A DNA stretch of 33,150 bases. It comes from Candidatus Bathyarchaeota archaeon (GTDB lineage: Archaea > Thermoproteota > Bathyarchaeia > Bathyarchaeales > SOJC01). The notes below the pieces were generated by a model. The model was not told where the DNA came from, ran no database searches, and saw only the letters and a program-made list of their open reading frames with translations. A program made the position numbers and the translations under genes. Every line of letters begins with the position of its first letter. Position 1 is the first letter of the stretch. Shown piece after piece: positions 6,726 through 15,274 of this stretch. The stretch is from positions 960,803 to 993,952 of the forward strand of contig CP070683.1 in assembly GCA_020352645.1 (NCBI GenBank), given 5' to 3'.

Positions 6726-7307
6726 TTAGAAGTTCGCTTGACCGTAGTCTGGAGCGGTACGGCGCTTTTCAATCCTTCCACATTGAGGACAGCTCGTCCT
6801 ATACCGTCTTCTCTCAAGTGCTTGTCCGCATTGAGAACAATAGCCGTGCAGAATTCCTAGATCCTTGTCAGCCGTTGAGAGGTGATATGTTCGGTTTTTC
6901 AGACTAATCACCTTAGCTCGGATTATGTCTCCGGGTTTGCATGCGTCCCCAATTGTATCAATGTAAGATCTACTAACGTCCGAAATGTAAAGCAATCCTG
7001 AGAAAACGCCTGATAAATATTCTTTTCCTATCTTGAAAACGCGGATAACTGCAGTCTTGTTCTGAAGACTCATAACCTGACCTGTTACGATACTTCCCAC
7101 ACGAGGTACTCTTGCTCCTGGCACAAAAGGAAAAACTGTGACTGTCTTGTTCTTTAGATCGAGAAGAGTGCGTCCACTCACATTAGCGTGGATGATCCCT
7201 TGATCCACATACGTGCCTTGTCCTGGTGTGAATTCTTCAATTACACCTATTGGATCACCAGGCGCTACAAATTGACCACTTTGTCTTTTTGAGCGGGTAT
7301 TGCTCAT
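6726..7307 (-). CDS. csl4: Exosome complex subunit Csl4
   Basis: 193 residues with the Csl4 layout. An N-terminal beta domain (QFVAPGDPIGVIEEFTPG, residues 12-29) is followed by an S1 RNA-binding domain (about 70-155, VGSIVTGQVMSLQNKTAVIR). A C-terminal zinc ribbon has YCSQCG and SCPQCG. Csl4 caps the archaeal RNA-degrading exosome and recruits substrates. GGAGA lies eight bases before the ATG. The gene heads an operon with rpoL. The upstream gap contains a duplicated promoter-like motif. Confidence 0.93.
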   Translation of the reverse strand: MSNTRSKRQSGQFVAPGDPIGVIEEFTPGQGTYVDQGIIHANVSGRTLLDLKNKTVTVFPFVPGARVPRVGSIVTGQVMSLQNKTAVIRVFKIGKEYLSGVFSGLLYISDVSRSYIDTIGDACKPGDIIRAKVISLKNRTYHLSTADKDLGILHGYCSQCGQALERRRYRTSCPQCGRIEKRRTAPDYGQANF

Positions 7308-7312
7308 TCAAT

Positions 7313-7400
7313 CTTTCTCCGTTTATACTACTCTAAGTTCCTCTATACAAGCGAGTATGCGCATTCATCAAAGTGCTCGTTACTTCTCCTTATACTACTC
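7313..7400 (-). repeat. Duplicated TATA-containing motif upstream of csl4
   Basis: Two near-copies occur on the minus strand: GAGTAGTATAAACGGAGAAAG (split as GAGTAGTATAA plus ACGGAGAAAG) at 7313-7333 and GAGTAGTATAAGGAGAAGT at 7382-7400. They are separated by 48 bases. The inner copy supplies the csl4 Shine-Dalgarno sequence and is too close to the ATG to act as its TATA box; the outer copy could be the promoter. Otherwise the 173-base gap between csl4 and the METTL5-like stop shows no gene that I can support. Confidence 0.4.
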
Positions 7401-7480
7401 AATAAACCTTTTGATTGTAGAGCCATTAAGGATATTTCGTTGGCTGGAAGACAACAGAGGAAAGACCTATGACACATGCG

Positions 7481-8152
7481 CTAGTGCTGGCTGTCAATAA
7501 TATAAAGATCGACGTAAAACTGATGCTTTGGTTTTCTGTGAAAGCCAAACATGTGGGGAATTGACATCTGCAGCGTGTATATTGCGGTAATCTCTCCACC
7601 GTATCTCTGGATAGTCTTCTTCAAGAAGCGTGAAGGGGTGTCAATATACAGCTTTGTCTTCTGATTAGTGCCAGACTGCTTTCTGTTGTTGTCAGTGCTT
7701 TTGTGTAGCGAGTAGATGTTTCTGCCTATTTCAAGCGCTGTTTTGAGGAATCTTCGATCAGCATTTCGCCTTTGCACTCCAAAGGGGGGATTCTGAAGTA
7801 CAGTGTCGAAATCTCCTCGAAGCACAGTGATATCGGCGGTTACCCATTGAGTTATTGGCGTCACGTGAAGTCTTTCAGCGTTTCTTGAAGCCGTTGATAT
7901 GGCAGCTCTATCTATATCCACGCCTGTGGTCTCTTTTGCTCCCATGAGAGCAGCTCCGATTGCAAGTCTTCCGGTTCCACAGCCCAAGTCAGCAACGGTT
8001 TTGTCTGCTATGTCGTCATGTGTATATGCGGCTAAATACAGCAGTTCTGCGGCCACCTCAGGGGTTATTGTGTATTGCTCTAGGTAAGCGTTAGGAGAAG
8101 GGTGAGGTCGAATTTTCGATAGGGCAATTTTCAGATCTAGTTTTCGAACCAT
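7481..8152 (-). CDS. METTL5-like rRNA adenine-N6 methyltransferase
   Basis: A 223-residue class I SAM-dependent methyltransferase. DLGCGTGRLAIGA (about 55-67) is the SAM-binding motif I, GVDID the acidic motif II, and NPPFG (121-125) the signature of N6-adenine methyltransferases. N-terminal LEQYTITPEVAAELLYLA matches the METTL5 / archaeal relatives, which modify small-subunit rRNA in eukaryotes. An archaeal rRNA target is inference. The open frame extends to 8176, but ATG 8152 is preferred by homology of the start (MVRKLDLKIAL). It overlaps the end of dph2 by 16 bases, indicating one operon. Confidence 0.85.
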   Translation of the reverse strand: MVRKLDLKIALSKIRPHPSPNAYLEQYTITPEVAAELLYLAAYTHDDIADKTVADLGCGTGRLAIGAALMGAKETTGVDIDRAAISTASRNAERLHVTPITQWVTADITVLRGDFDTVLQNPPFGVQRRNADRRFLKTALEIGRNIYSLHKSTDNNRKQSGTNQKTKLYIDTPSRFLKKTIQRYGGEITAIYTLQMSIPHMFGFHRKPKHQFYVDLYIIDSQH

Positions 8153-9141
8153 CCTTTCTGACACAATTGCTCCCAACTCATCTTGCCCAAAGCCACAAGT
8201 GTTTCATTAGGGGTTAGCAAGGGTTTTCGAAAACTCTCAGCATTGTCAAGAGACAGCCTGGGACAGGCAGTGTTCACAAAGGCATGGATTGTTGGGAACT
8301 GCATTAGGGTACTTGGGGTGATTTCCCTCAAAGCAAAGAGAGTTACTCTCTTCTTTGCGTTCTCCAACATCCTCTTCATCCTAAATGCTAAATCAAGTCT
8401 CTTCTGTCCCGTTTTCAACCCTATTAATACTCCGATTTGTTCAGCTTTTCTGGCCTCGTAAATGCTTGCCCACCGTTTCTTCAGTAAGACTCTGACTTCT
8501 TCTAGCATCGAGAAAGCTTTCTTTTCATATGGATCCGCAACAACTGTTGGCTTAGCAGTTGCCAGCGATACGCCTAGTGCATGGAATCTGCCACCTCCAA
8601 CAAAAAGGAAGCATTCCACATCCTCAGAAATCGCTAGTGCGTTGCTGTAATCACAGCCCAAAACTTGGCCTGCATGCTCCAACTTGCCAGAGTCTCCGAT
8701 CAAGACCACTTTGCCTTTCTCAACAAGCAAACTCCTGATCTCGTCAAGACTCTGAATATGCTGCGCAGTTGTTATCAGGCCTATTCTCCTCCACTTCTGA
8801 AGTAGACGAAGTGCTCTCGTCACTGCATATTTCACGGGTCTTCTGGATTTCGCTTCGATGTATAATGTGGGAAACGCCTTCTGCTCCAACATCTTAGTAT
8901 GCCCGTAATGGACGAGAAGATCTGCGCCGAGCCTTTCAGCTTCAGATATCGCCAAGTCACAACCACCGTAGCAAGGATCTGCCGAGACTATCGCTAAGGC
9001 CCCTAAGTTCTCAACTGAGTAAGCCAATTCTGGTCCATAGGTTTTCAATCCTTCGGGAAGCTGAATCAGGACAAATTTGGCTCTTGCTTTGAGAATTTTC
9101 TCTGCCAACCGCCTTTGTTCAAGATCGTGCGATTTTCTCAT
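8137..9141 (-). CDS. dph2: 2-(3-amino-3-carboxypropyl)histidine synthase Dph2 (diphthamide biosynthesis)
   Basis: 334 residues, normal for archaeal Dph2. This non-canonical radical-SAM enzyme transfers the 3-amino-3-carboxypropyl group from SAM to a histidine of elongation factor 2, the first diphthamide step. Three cysteines that bind the 4Fe-4S cluster are visible, one per domain: Cys61 in CYGGCDLA, Cys163 in LGCDYSNA, and the Cys in NTACPRLS near 290. The N-terminal segment (LPEGLKTYGPELA) is also typical. It is the first gene of a two-gene operon with the METTL5-like methyltransferase, both modifying the translation machinery. Confidence 0.93.
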   Translation of the reverse strand: MRKSHDLEQRRLAEKILKARAKFVLIQLPEGLKTYGPELAYSVENLGALAIVSADPCYGGCDLAISEAERLGADLLVHYGHTKMLEQKAFPTLYIEAKSRRPVKYAVTRALRLLQKWRRIGLITTAQHIQSLDEIRSLLVEKGKVVLIGDSGKLEHAGQVLGCDYSNALAISEDVECFLFVGGGRFHALGVSLATAKPTVVADPYEKKAFSMLEEVRVLLKKRWASIYEARKAEQIGVLIGLKTGQKRLDLAFRMKRMLENAKKRVTLFALREITPSTLMQFPTIHAFVNTACPRLSLDNAESFRKPLLTPNETLVALGKMSWEQLCQKGWFEN

Positions 9142-9201
9142 GCAATTCTTCTCATGGAAAATGTGATTCGAAAGGATTAAGATGTTACGAATGCGAGCTG
9201 A

Positions 9202-11619
9202 CTAAGTCCACATGAATTCTCTTGAAACCCGCTCCTTACTTGTCTCTTGGCTCTTCATCGTTTGTTCAAGGATAATCTTCTGCTCGATGCTTGCTACCAG
9301 TTTCCTCGTGCTAATCACAGCATCATTGTTGACTGAGATGCTGTCTATGCCGGAACGAACTAGAAATTCTGCGAAATCAGGTAGATTTGAAGGGCCCTCA
9401 CCGCAAATCGAAACTTTGACACCGTTTTGATGAGCCACTTTTATCAAGTGAGCAATGATTCGCTTGATCGCTGGATCTCTTTCATCAAAATAGCCCATCT
9501 GTCCAAGCCTCTCCGAATCTCTATCTATCATCAGGATGCCCTGTGTCATATCGTTTGAGCCAATCGAGAACGCGTCACAAAGCTTTGAGAACGCGTCAGC
9601 CATTATGGCTATTGATGGCGTTTCAGCCATGAACCATATTTGAAAGTCTCTGGAACTTTCAAGGCCTTCTTCTTTCATAATTCCCAGGCATTCCTTGGCT
9701 TCCCATAGAGTTCTTATCACGGGCAGCATGACCCAAATATTCTGTAGTCTCCATTCTTCGCGGCATTTCCGAATAGCCTTGCATTCCAGTCTAAAAGCCT
9801 CTTTGTACCATCTGCTTATGTAGCGGCTTGCTCCGCGCCATCCAAGCATGGGATTGGCTTCTTCAATTTCGTATTTTTCGCCACCTTTGAGGTCGCGATA
9901 TTCGTTTGTTTTGAAGTCGCTAAATCGGACAACTACAGGCCGCGGCTGGATTGCTCTTGCAACCTTTCCGATTCCTTCTGCCAGTCTATCAACGAACTCC
10001 TCTCCTTTGCCGGTCTCAAGCATGTGCAACGGATGTTCACCGATGTAACTCGCAAGGATAAACTCCATTCTCATGAGTCCTATACCATCAAAGGGTAAAT
10101 CTTTATAATCGTCGATTTTTTCCGGAACACCTAGATTCATGAGAATCTTGGTGGCAGTTACGGGTACAGATTGAAGGGTTTGTGCTGCCACTCCTGTAGT
10201 GGATGGGGCGGCGGATTCTTCAAGCGATACAATTCTGCCTTCGTAAATTACACCGTTTCGTGCGTCGACAGTGTATTCATTGCCAGTTTCCATCGTCTTG
10301 GTTGCCTTCTCTGCTCCTACTATACATGGTATTCCTAGTTCACGGCTCACTATTGCGGCATGAGCGGTCACGCCTCCCTTGTCAGTCACTATTGCGCTGG
10401 CGAGTTTCATGTACGGCACAAAATCGGGATTTGTCATGGGTGTGACGAGGATGTCTCCTTTCTCAATGAGTTTCGAGGCGTCCTCGGGTGTGAACACCAC
10501 TTTAGCGACGCCAAACCCTATGCTTCTTCTGCCCGCTGCAATTCCTCTGGCCACGATCTTCCTTTCTGAGATTGGAGGGGCGGGCCTAGCCATTTCGGGG
10601 GCTCCTTCTTTCTTGCTCCAAACAGTTTCAGGTCTTGATTGAACTATGAAAATGCTCTGGGGAAAAGCCAAGTCTCGATCTATTGCCCATTCTATGTCTT
10701 GAGCTATGCCGTAATGCTGATCAATGTGGATGCCCAATTCAGCTAATTTGTGAATTTCTTCATCGCTTATACATGGTTTCTTCTGTCGCTCTGATGGCAC
10801 TTCAGCGTGTTCGGTCCTTCCAGTTTCAGGGTTAAGGACATATTCCACTGTTTTTTGGGCTATTCTGCGTTCGACTATTTCGGATCTTTCTTTGCTTATC
10901 TCAAAATGGTCAGGAGTCTCTGCGCCTGAAACAACTGCTTCGCCGAGTCCCCAAGTGCCTTCAATGATGATTTTGCTTTTATTTCCTGTCACTGGATCTA
11001 TTGTAAACATGACGCCTGCTGATCGAGCGTTCACCATTTTCTGGACACCCACGCTTATGAGAACTTCTTCGTGCTTGAACCCCTTGGTTGTTCTGTAGAA
11101 TATTGCTCTAGGTGTGAAGAGGCTGGACCAGCATTTAACCGTCTTTTGAACGAGCTCTTTGGGTCCTTTCACGTTGAGGTAGGTCTCCTGTTGTCCAGCA
11201 AAGGATGCATCTGGCAAATCCTCTGCTGTGGCGCTTGAACGGACTGCTACATAAACCTGGGCAGAATTAACCTTTCGTCCAAGTTTTTCATAAGCTTCTT
11301 GAATGGTCTCCTGAATTTGTCTGGGCACTTGGGTTGATTCAACTAGAGTTCTGATTCTCCTTGAGGCCTCTTCGAATTGCTTGGGTTCGTTAATGTCTGT
11401 AACAGTTTCTTTTATTATTCGATATATGTTCTCGGAAATTCCAGTTTCAGTGATGAACTTCTGATACATCTGTGCGGTAAATGCAAAACCAAGAGGAACT
11501 GGGATTTTTGCGCGTGTCATTTCGCCTAGATTGGCGTTTTTGCCCCCAACTAGTGGAATGTCCTTCTTGGTTAGCTCTTCAAACCACAACACAAACTCGT
11601 CTTCTTTCGGGGGGCTCAT
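9202..11619 (-). CDS. ppsA: Phosphoenolpyruvate synthase (pyruvate, water dikinase)
   Basis: 805 residues, full length for the family. The enzyme converts pyruvate and ATP to PEP, AMP and phosphate, feeding gluconeogenesis. Domains in order: N-terminal ATP-grasp (about 20-330, with VGGKNANLGEM and RSSATAEDLPDASFAGQQET), the swivelling phosphohistidine domain (GGVTAHAAIVSRELGIPCI, catalytic His about 420), and the C-terminal PEP/pyruvate TIM barrel (SIGSNDMTQ and SICGEGPSN with the catalytic Cys). The frame opens at 11649, but ATG 11619 starts four bases after the L10e stop and is preferred. Close spacing makes it the second gene of an L10e operon, an unusual pairing. Confidence 0.94.
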   Translation of the reverse strand: MSPPKEDEFVLWFEELTKKDIPLVGGKNANLGEMTRAKIPVPLGFAFTAQMYQKFITETGISENIYRIIKETVTDINEPKQFEEASRRIRTLVESTQVPRQIQETIQEAYEKLGRKVNSAQVYVAVRSSATAEDLPDASFAGQQETYLNVKGPKELVQKTVKCWSSLFTPRAIFYRTTKGFKHEEVLISVGVQKMVNARSAGVMFTIDPVTGNKSKIIIEGTWGLGEAVVSGAETPDHFEISKERSEIVERRIAQKTVEYVLNPETGRTEHAEVPSERQKKPCISDEEIHKLAELGIHIDQHYGIAQDIEWAIDRDLAFPQSIFIVQSRPETVWSKKEGAPEMARPAPPISERKIVARGIAAGRRSIGFGVAKVVFTPEDASKLIEKGDILVTPMTNPDFVPYMKLASAIVTDKGGVTAHAAIVSRELGIPCIVGAEKATKTMETGNEYTVDARNGVIYEGRIVSLEESAAPSTTGVAAQTLQSVPVTATKILMNLGVPEKIDDYKDLPFDGIGLMRMEFILASYIGEHPLHMLETGKGEEFVDRLAEGIGKVARAIQPRPVVVRFSDFKTNEYRDLKGGEKYEIEEANPMLGWRGASRYISRWYKEAFRLECKAIRKCREEWRLQNIWVMLPVIRTLWEAKECLGIMKEEGLESSRDFQIWFMAETPSIAIMADAFSKLCDAFSIGSNDMTQGILMIDRDSERLGQMGYFDERDPAIKRIIAHLIKVAHQNGVKVSICGEGPSNLPDFAEFLVRSGIDSISVNNDAVISTRKLVASIEQKIILEQTMKSQETSKERVSREFMWT

Positions 11620-11623
11620 TGTG

Positions 11624-12121
11624 TCAGTCCCCTGTGGTCTCGATTTCAATTCGGCAAGGCATGGGAAGCTTTGCTTGCCCGAGCTTCAAGGCTTTCTTGG
11701 CTATTTCCAGACCATCCTCGTTGACGCCTGCAACAATAATTGGCTGGTTCGTTCTGACTCGTGCTGCGGTTCCTATTGGCTTGCCAAATGCTCCTCGCAT
11801 GCCGTCCTGCAATCTGTCCGCGTGGGCGCCAAAAATCATCTTGTTCTCTCTTAAGATTGCGTGAGGGTAAGGCATAATTCGCAAGAAGTAGTTTTCGCCA
11901 AGTCTTTCCGATAGAATCCGATTTGAAGCGATTCTAGCAGCTTCTAGGGCATTATGACGTATCTGAGCGTTTTCCAGGGCGATAAGCTTTGCCTGCACTG
12001 AAAACTCGGTTCTACTGTTTCCCATTGTGAACTTGCTTATTTTCGAAGGAGGAGAGCTCTTCACGTACTCCTTTCTAGTGTAGGCTTGACCCTTAACTTG
12101 GCGATAGTTCTTTGCTTTCAT
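11624..12121 (-). CDS. rpl10e: 50S ribosomal protein L10e (uL16)
   Basis: 165 residues. KNYRQVKGQAYTRKEYV opens the protein and RIMPYPHAILRENKMIFGAH is the conserved central segment of the L10e/L16 family, followed by DRLQDGMRGAFGKPIGTAAR. The protein sits near the peptidyl-transferase centre and tRNA sites. ATG 12121 is chosen because GAGGAAA lies just before it; an in-frame extension to 12175 would add a non-conserved stretch. A clear TATA box lies about 30 bases upstream. It is followed by ppsA after four bases. Confidence 0.95.
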   Translation of the reverse strand: MKAKNYRQVKGQAYTRKEYVKSSPPSKISKFTMGNSRTEFSVQAKLIALENAQIRHNALEAARIASNRILSERLGENYFLRIMPYPHAILRENKMIFGAHADRLQDGMRGAFGKPIGTAARVRTNQPIIVAGVNEDGLEIAKKALKLGQAKLPMPCRIEIETTGD

Positions 12122-12150
12122 TGTGATTTCCTCTAGCATAGCGATTTTGC

Positions 12151-12162
12151 AGATATTTAAAC
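12151..12162 (-). promoter_or_regulatory. TATA box of the L10e-ppsA operon
   Basis: The minus strand reads GGTTTAAATATCT centred about 35 bases before the L10e ATG. It is one of the best archaeal TATA matches in the window and predicts a leader of roughly 10 bases carrying the Shine-Dalgarno sequence. Confidence 0.55.
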
Positions 12163-12231
12163 CGTTTGTTGACAATCAGTTATGGGCGTTATGAATTCAG
12201 AATATGAACCAGAAGGGAATTCTGCAGCTCG

Positions 12232-12747
12232 TCATGAGATATTTGATCTAGACCATTTCTCTGCCAGTTCATCATAATTCGGAAAAACCTGTTTCAGGAT
12301 TGGAACGTAGATTGTCCGCTCCTCTTTCGTCAGATACTGAAATTGATAAGGCCCCACGTAAGGCGCAGGTTCACCTTCACGTGTTATGAATTCAATGTGC
12401 ATGAATGGGTCGCCGCGTTTTATCGTAATTGGCTTACGCTCATTACTTAAGTTAACTATTTCCAGAGCTAAACGTCCAATGAAACCGCTATGAACCTTCG
12501 CAGCGTTAAGAAAACTCAAACCCATGCGACCGTATTTGCTCTTGGCTGTGAGATGAGCGACAAGACTGGGGGGTGTAAACACAATCTCGTAACTTATGAG
12601 ATTTTGGTGTTCCAAATAGTTTAAAGTGGTTTCCTCTTTAACCGTTAGGACATAACTGTCACCATCAAGCAAATGGTAGTCATACGGGTAGATTATACGA
12701 TACTTTTCGATAAGGCTTACAAGCTTGTCTTTTCCCAATATACACAT
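12232..12747 (-). CDS. dcd: dCTP deaminase / dUTPase family protein
   Basis: 171 residues from ATG 12747. The trimeric dUTPase-like fold is shown by HLTAKSKYGRMGLSFLNAAK, then VHSGFIGRLALEIVNLS and GPYQFQY near the C-terminus. The Glu in LALEIVN is at the position of the catalytic Glu of dCTP deaminases. These enzymes deaminate dCTP to dUTP, in archaea sometimes also hydrolysing it to dUMP. The frame is open to 12867, but family proteins begin like MCILGKDKLVSLIEKYRI, so I take the internal ATG, which GGGAG precedes at about ten bases. Deaminase versus bifunctional activity cannot be decided here. Confidence 0.82.
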   Translation of the reverse strand: MCILGKDKLVSLIEKYRIIYPYDYHLLDGDSYVLTVKEETTLNYLEHQNLISYEIVFTPPSLVAHLTAKSKYGRMGLSFLNAAKVHSGFIGRLALEIVNLSNERKPITIKRGDPFMHIEFITREGEPAPYVGPYQFQYLTKEERTIYVPILKQVFPNYDELAEKWSRSNIS

Positions 12748-12932
12748 GACGGTATTACTCCCAGGGGTTTTTTTGCAGTAATGTGTACTTCCGAGGATAA
12801 GATTTTTGGTCTGTGCATTACATTCATCACCTAACCTTGTACCTTCCGTTGCATAAAGCAATTCCAATACGCATCAATTAGTTCACGGGTTGGAGTGTGA
12901 AAAACAGCAGTTGAAATCTGCTCGTTTAAATG

Positions 12933-12940
12933 TTTATATT
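12933..12940 (+). promoter_or_regulatory. TATA box of the L44e-S27e-aIF2alpha-Nop10-PAC2 operon
   Basis: TTTATATT lies about 50 bases before the L44e ATG, with a second A/T-rich stretch (GTTTAAATG) just upstream. A short inverted repeat, AGCAG (12906-12910) with CTGCT (12918-12922), precedes it and might be an operator. The 240-base divergent gap from 12748 to 12987 otherwise shows no gene. Confidence 0.5.
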
Positions 12941-12987
12941 GCTCATTTCTGTCTTACCTAGACGCAACAAAGTATGTTGTGCGTGTC

Positions 12988-13272
12988 ATGAACATTCCAA
13001 AGACAATAAACACTTACTGTCCAAAGTGTAAGATCCACACACAACACTCGGTGAGCTTGTATAAAGCCGGAAAACGTCGTGTCCTCGCATTGGGTGCTCG
13101 GAGACATGAAAGGGAAAAGCGTGGATATGGTGGACAAGGCTGGCCTCTGCAAAAGAAATTCGCGAAAACCACTAAGAAGCAGAGTTTGAAGCTGAAGTGT
13201 AGGAAGTGTGGGTTCACCGTCCAAAAGGAGGGTATGAGATTGAGGAAACTGACAATAGGAGGTAAAGCTTAG
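12988..13272 (+). CDS. rpl44e: 50S ribosomal protein L44e (eL42)
   Basis: 94 residues, the standard length. TYCPKCKIHTQHSVSLYKAG opens the protein and KCRKCGFTVQKEGMRLRK closes it, giving the four zinc-binding cysteines; the middle is very basic (GARRHEREKRGYGGQGWPLQ). The protein lies by the ribosomal E site. ATG 12988 is chosen over GTG 12979 by family length. It is the first gene of the conserved archaeal operon with S27e and aIF2-alpha, with a TATA box about 50 bases upstream. Confidence 0.95.
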   Translation: MNIPKTINTYCPKCKIHTQHSVSLYKAGKRRVLALGARRHEREKRGYGGQGWPLQKKFAKTTKKQSLKLKCRKCGFTVQKEGMRLRKLTIGGKA

Positions 13273-13275
13273 AGT

Positions 13276-13476
13276 ATGAGTGCTGATTGGGAGACACTGA
13301 TACCAAAACCCAAATCTTGTTTTCTTAGGGTAAGATGCCCTGATTGCGGCAATGAGCAACTCGTTTACAGTAACCCGGTGAACGTCATAAGATGCAATAT
13401 ATGCAAGACTACTCTTGCTTCACCTACTGGAGGCAAAGCCAAGATCAGTGGAGAAATCACAGCCATAATGGAGTGA
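13276..13476 (+). CDS. rps27e: 30S ribosomal protein S27e
   Basis: 66 residues with the S27e zinc ribbon: RCPDCGNEQLVYSNP and RCNICKTTLASPTGGKAKI give four cysteines in C-x2-C pairs. The length fits archaeal S27e. The ATG is three bases after the L44e stop, consistent with one transcript. Confidence 0.95.
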   Translation: MSADWETLIPKPKSCFLRVRCPDCGNEQLVYSNPVNVIRCNICKTTLASPTGGKAKISGEITAIME

Positions 13477-13489
13477 GGTCAGATCAACA

Positions 13490-14287
13490 ATGCAATCCCT
13501 CAAGAAATCCTCGTGGCCTGAAAGAGGGGAGCTCGTACTAGCAACTGTCAAGAAGGTTGCTGACTATGGCGTCTACGTTGCCTTGGAGGAGTATGGCAAC
13601 AAAGAAGGTTTGCTCCACAGAAACGAAATCAGCACAAGTTGGGTTCGCAATATTCGGAACCACGTTCGTGAAGGTCAGAAACTCGTTCTTAAGGTCCTCC
13701 GAGTCAATCCAAAGAAGAAGCACATAGATCTCTCGCGGAAAAGAGTTAGTCGACGCGATCGGATAGACAAGCTATATACTTTTAAACATGAAAGGAAGGC
13801 CGAGACTCTCCTTCGTCTAACAGCGGAGAAACTTGGAAAGCCCTTTGAAGAAATCGCGGAAAAAGCTGCAGTTGTCATGGAAGAAAACTATGGCGGCATA
13901 TACCCCGCTCTTGAGGAGGCAAGTCGCAATGGTCCTGAGGCACTGACAAAGATTGGCATACCCAAAGAGATCGCTCATGTCTTAGCTGAATTCGCTCAAG
14001 AAAAGATTCCTCCACAACTTGTTGAAGTCAAAGGAATTCTGCGACTCACTAGTAGCAAAGCCGATGGTGTGAGCGTCATAATGGAAGCACTAGGTGCAGC
14101 GAAGAAGATGTCAGTTTCAAAGAATGCAAAGATTCACATACACACAATAGCCGCTCCTAAGTACCTTCTCAGAGTAGAAGCTGAGAACTACAAAGAAGCT
14201 GAAACCGTGATTGAACGGGCTTCTGAAAAAGCAATTCAGGTAATTACCGCTGCCGGCGGAAAAGGCGACTTCGAACGGGAAAAGTAA
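13490..14287 (+). CDS. eif2a: Translation initiation factor aIF2, alpha subunit
   Basis: 265 residues with all three domains of aIF2-alpha. An S1-type beta barrel occupies about 11-85 (GELVLATVKKVADYGVYVAL, then KKKHIDLSRKRVS). A helical domain spans about 90-170 and an alpha-beta domain about 175-260 that contacts the gamma subunit. The factor delivers initiator tRNA to the small subunit. GTGAGGT precedes the ATG. Its TAA overlaps the ATG of nop10 (TAATG), so translation is coupled. The order after L44e and S27e is the classical archaeal arrangement. Confidence 0.95.
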   Translation: MQSLKKSSWPERGELVLATVKKVADYGVYVALEEYGNKEGLLHRNEISTSWVRNIRNHVREGQKLVLKVLRVNPKKKHIDLSRKRVSRRDRIDKLYTFKHERKAETLLRLTAEKLGKPFEEIAEKAAVVMEENYGGIYPALEEASRNGPEALTKIGIPKEIAHVLAEFAQEKIPPQLVEVKGILRLTSSKADGVSVIMEALGAAKKMSVSKNAKIHIHTIAAPKYLLRVEAENYKEAETVIERASEKAIQVITAAGGKGDFEREK

Positions 14288-14466
14288 TGGTTTGGCTTCT
14301 GAGAAAGTGCGTCGAATGCGAACGCTACACACTGAATAAGAACGCATGCCCTCATTGTGGAGGCAGAATTCGCATTCCGCATCCTGCCAAGTTCTCTCCA
14401 AACGACAAATATGCAAGGTATCGAATAGCGTTAAAAGAAGGTAAGCTTAATGAAAACGATGATTAG
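14287..14466 (+). CDS. nop10: H/ACA ribonucleoprotein protein Nop10
   Basis: A 59-residue gene easily missed because of its size. It begins MVWLLRKCVECERYTLN and continues with ACPHCGGRIRIPHPAKFSP and DKYARYRIALKE, which is the Nop10 zinc ribbon plus its conserved C-terminal helix. Nop10 binds Cbf5 in the pseudouridylation complex. The start overlaps the aIF2-alpha stop by one base and the 3' end overlaps the PAC2 gene by 17 bases, so three proteins are coupled. High confidence. Confidence 0.94.
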   Translation: MVWLLRKCVECERYTLNKNACPHCGGRIRIPHPAKFSPNDKYARYRIALKEGKLNENDD

Positions 14467-15217
14467 AGAACATCTGAAGATAGAGCCCAAGAACCCTCTT
14501 ATTATAGAAGGCCTTCCAGGATTAGGGATGGTTGGTAGAATTGCTACCAAGTATCTTATCAAACAGCTGGGAGCAAAGAGGTTTGCGCTACTCTACTCCC
14601 CCCACTTTCCATACTATGTTGTTGTTAACAAGAAAGGCAATGTCCGCCTCTTGCGAGGCGAGTTCTACTATTGGAACAACTCGGAAGGTAATGATCTTAT
14701 TTTCTTCACTGGGGACAGCCAAGCCCAAACAATTGAGGGACAATATGAAATCGCAGAAGCAATCTTGGATTTTGCTAACAGACGAAATGTGAAAAATCTG
14801 ATAACCTTGGGGGGCTATCGTAAAGAAGCCAATGGAACACCGAAGGTCATTGCGACAGCCACCGATCCAGAGTTTCTAAAGGATGCTCTGAGGGCCAATG
14901 CGTCTATCAGCCCTCCGGGAAACCCGATAGTCGGAACCGCTGGGTTGCTTGTGGGCATGGCAAGGTTCCAAGGAATCTCGGCTTTGTGCCTTCTGGGCGA
15001 GACACGTGGATATCTCCCGGATCCCAAAGCGGCGAAGAGCATACTCCTCGTTCTGCAAAGAATGCTAACGGTAACCGTGGATTTGAATGACCTGGACAAG
15101 GAGATCGCGAAATCTGACGAGATCCTAGAGAAGATGAGGCAAATAGAAGCGAGGAGAGAAACATATGCGAAAAAGACGCGTAGAGGAGAGGAAGGCAAGA
15201 CCACTTACATCAGCTGA
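14450..15217 (+). CDS. PAC2 family protein (archaeal proteasome assembly chaperone-like)
   Basis: 255 residues of the PAC2 superfamily. The N-terminal NPLIIEGLPGLGMVGRIATK is the family hallmark, GTAGLLVGMARFQGISALCL a second conserved block, and the C-terminus ends in a charged helix. Archaeal PbaA/PbaB homologues help proteasome or other assemblies, but a direct role has not been shown for most members. It ends the L44e operon, its usual place in many archaea. ATG 14450 or 14459 are both possible; both lie inside nop10. Family call is firm, function less so. Confidence 0.9.
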   Translation: MKTMIREHLKIEPKNPLIIEGLPGLGMVGRIATKYLIKQLGAKRFALLYSPHFPYYVVVNKKGNVRLLRGEFYYWNNSEGNDLIFFTGDSQAQTIEGQYEIAEAILDFANRRNVKNLITLGGYRKEANGTPKVIATATDPEFLKDALRANASISPPGNPIVGTAGLLVGMARFQGISALCLLGETRGYLPDPKAAKSILLVLQRMLTVTVDLNDLDKEIAKSDEILEKMRQIEARRETYAKKTRRGEEGKTTYIS

Positions 15218-15274
15218 GTTCTACGATTCCACATCCACGGGTTAGTTGAAGCGCCAGAGAGATAAGGTTGAACT

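Noticed and set aside
12748-12867. 40-residue N-terminal extension of the dCTP deaminase-like protein
   Set aside because: Family members begin at the internal Met, and the extension contains no similarity I recognise.
14815-15204. 129-codon open frame on minus inside the PAC2 gene
   Set aside because: It lies opposite a strongly conserved gene and its peptide has no recognisable domain; a shadow frame.
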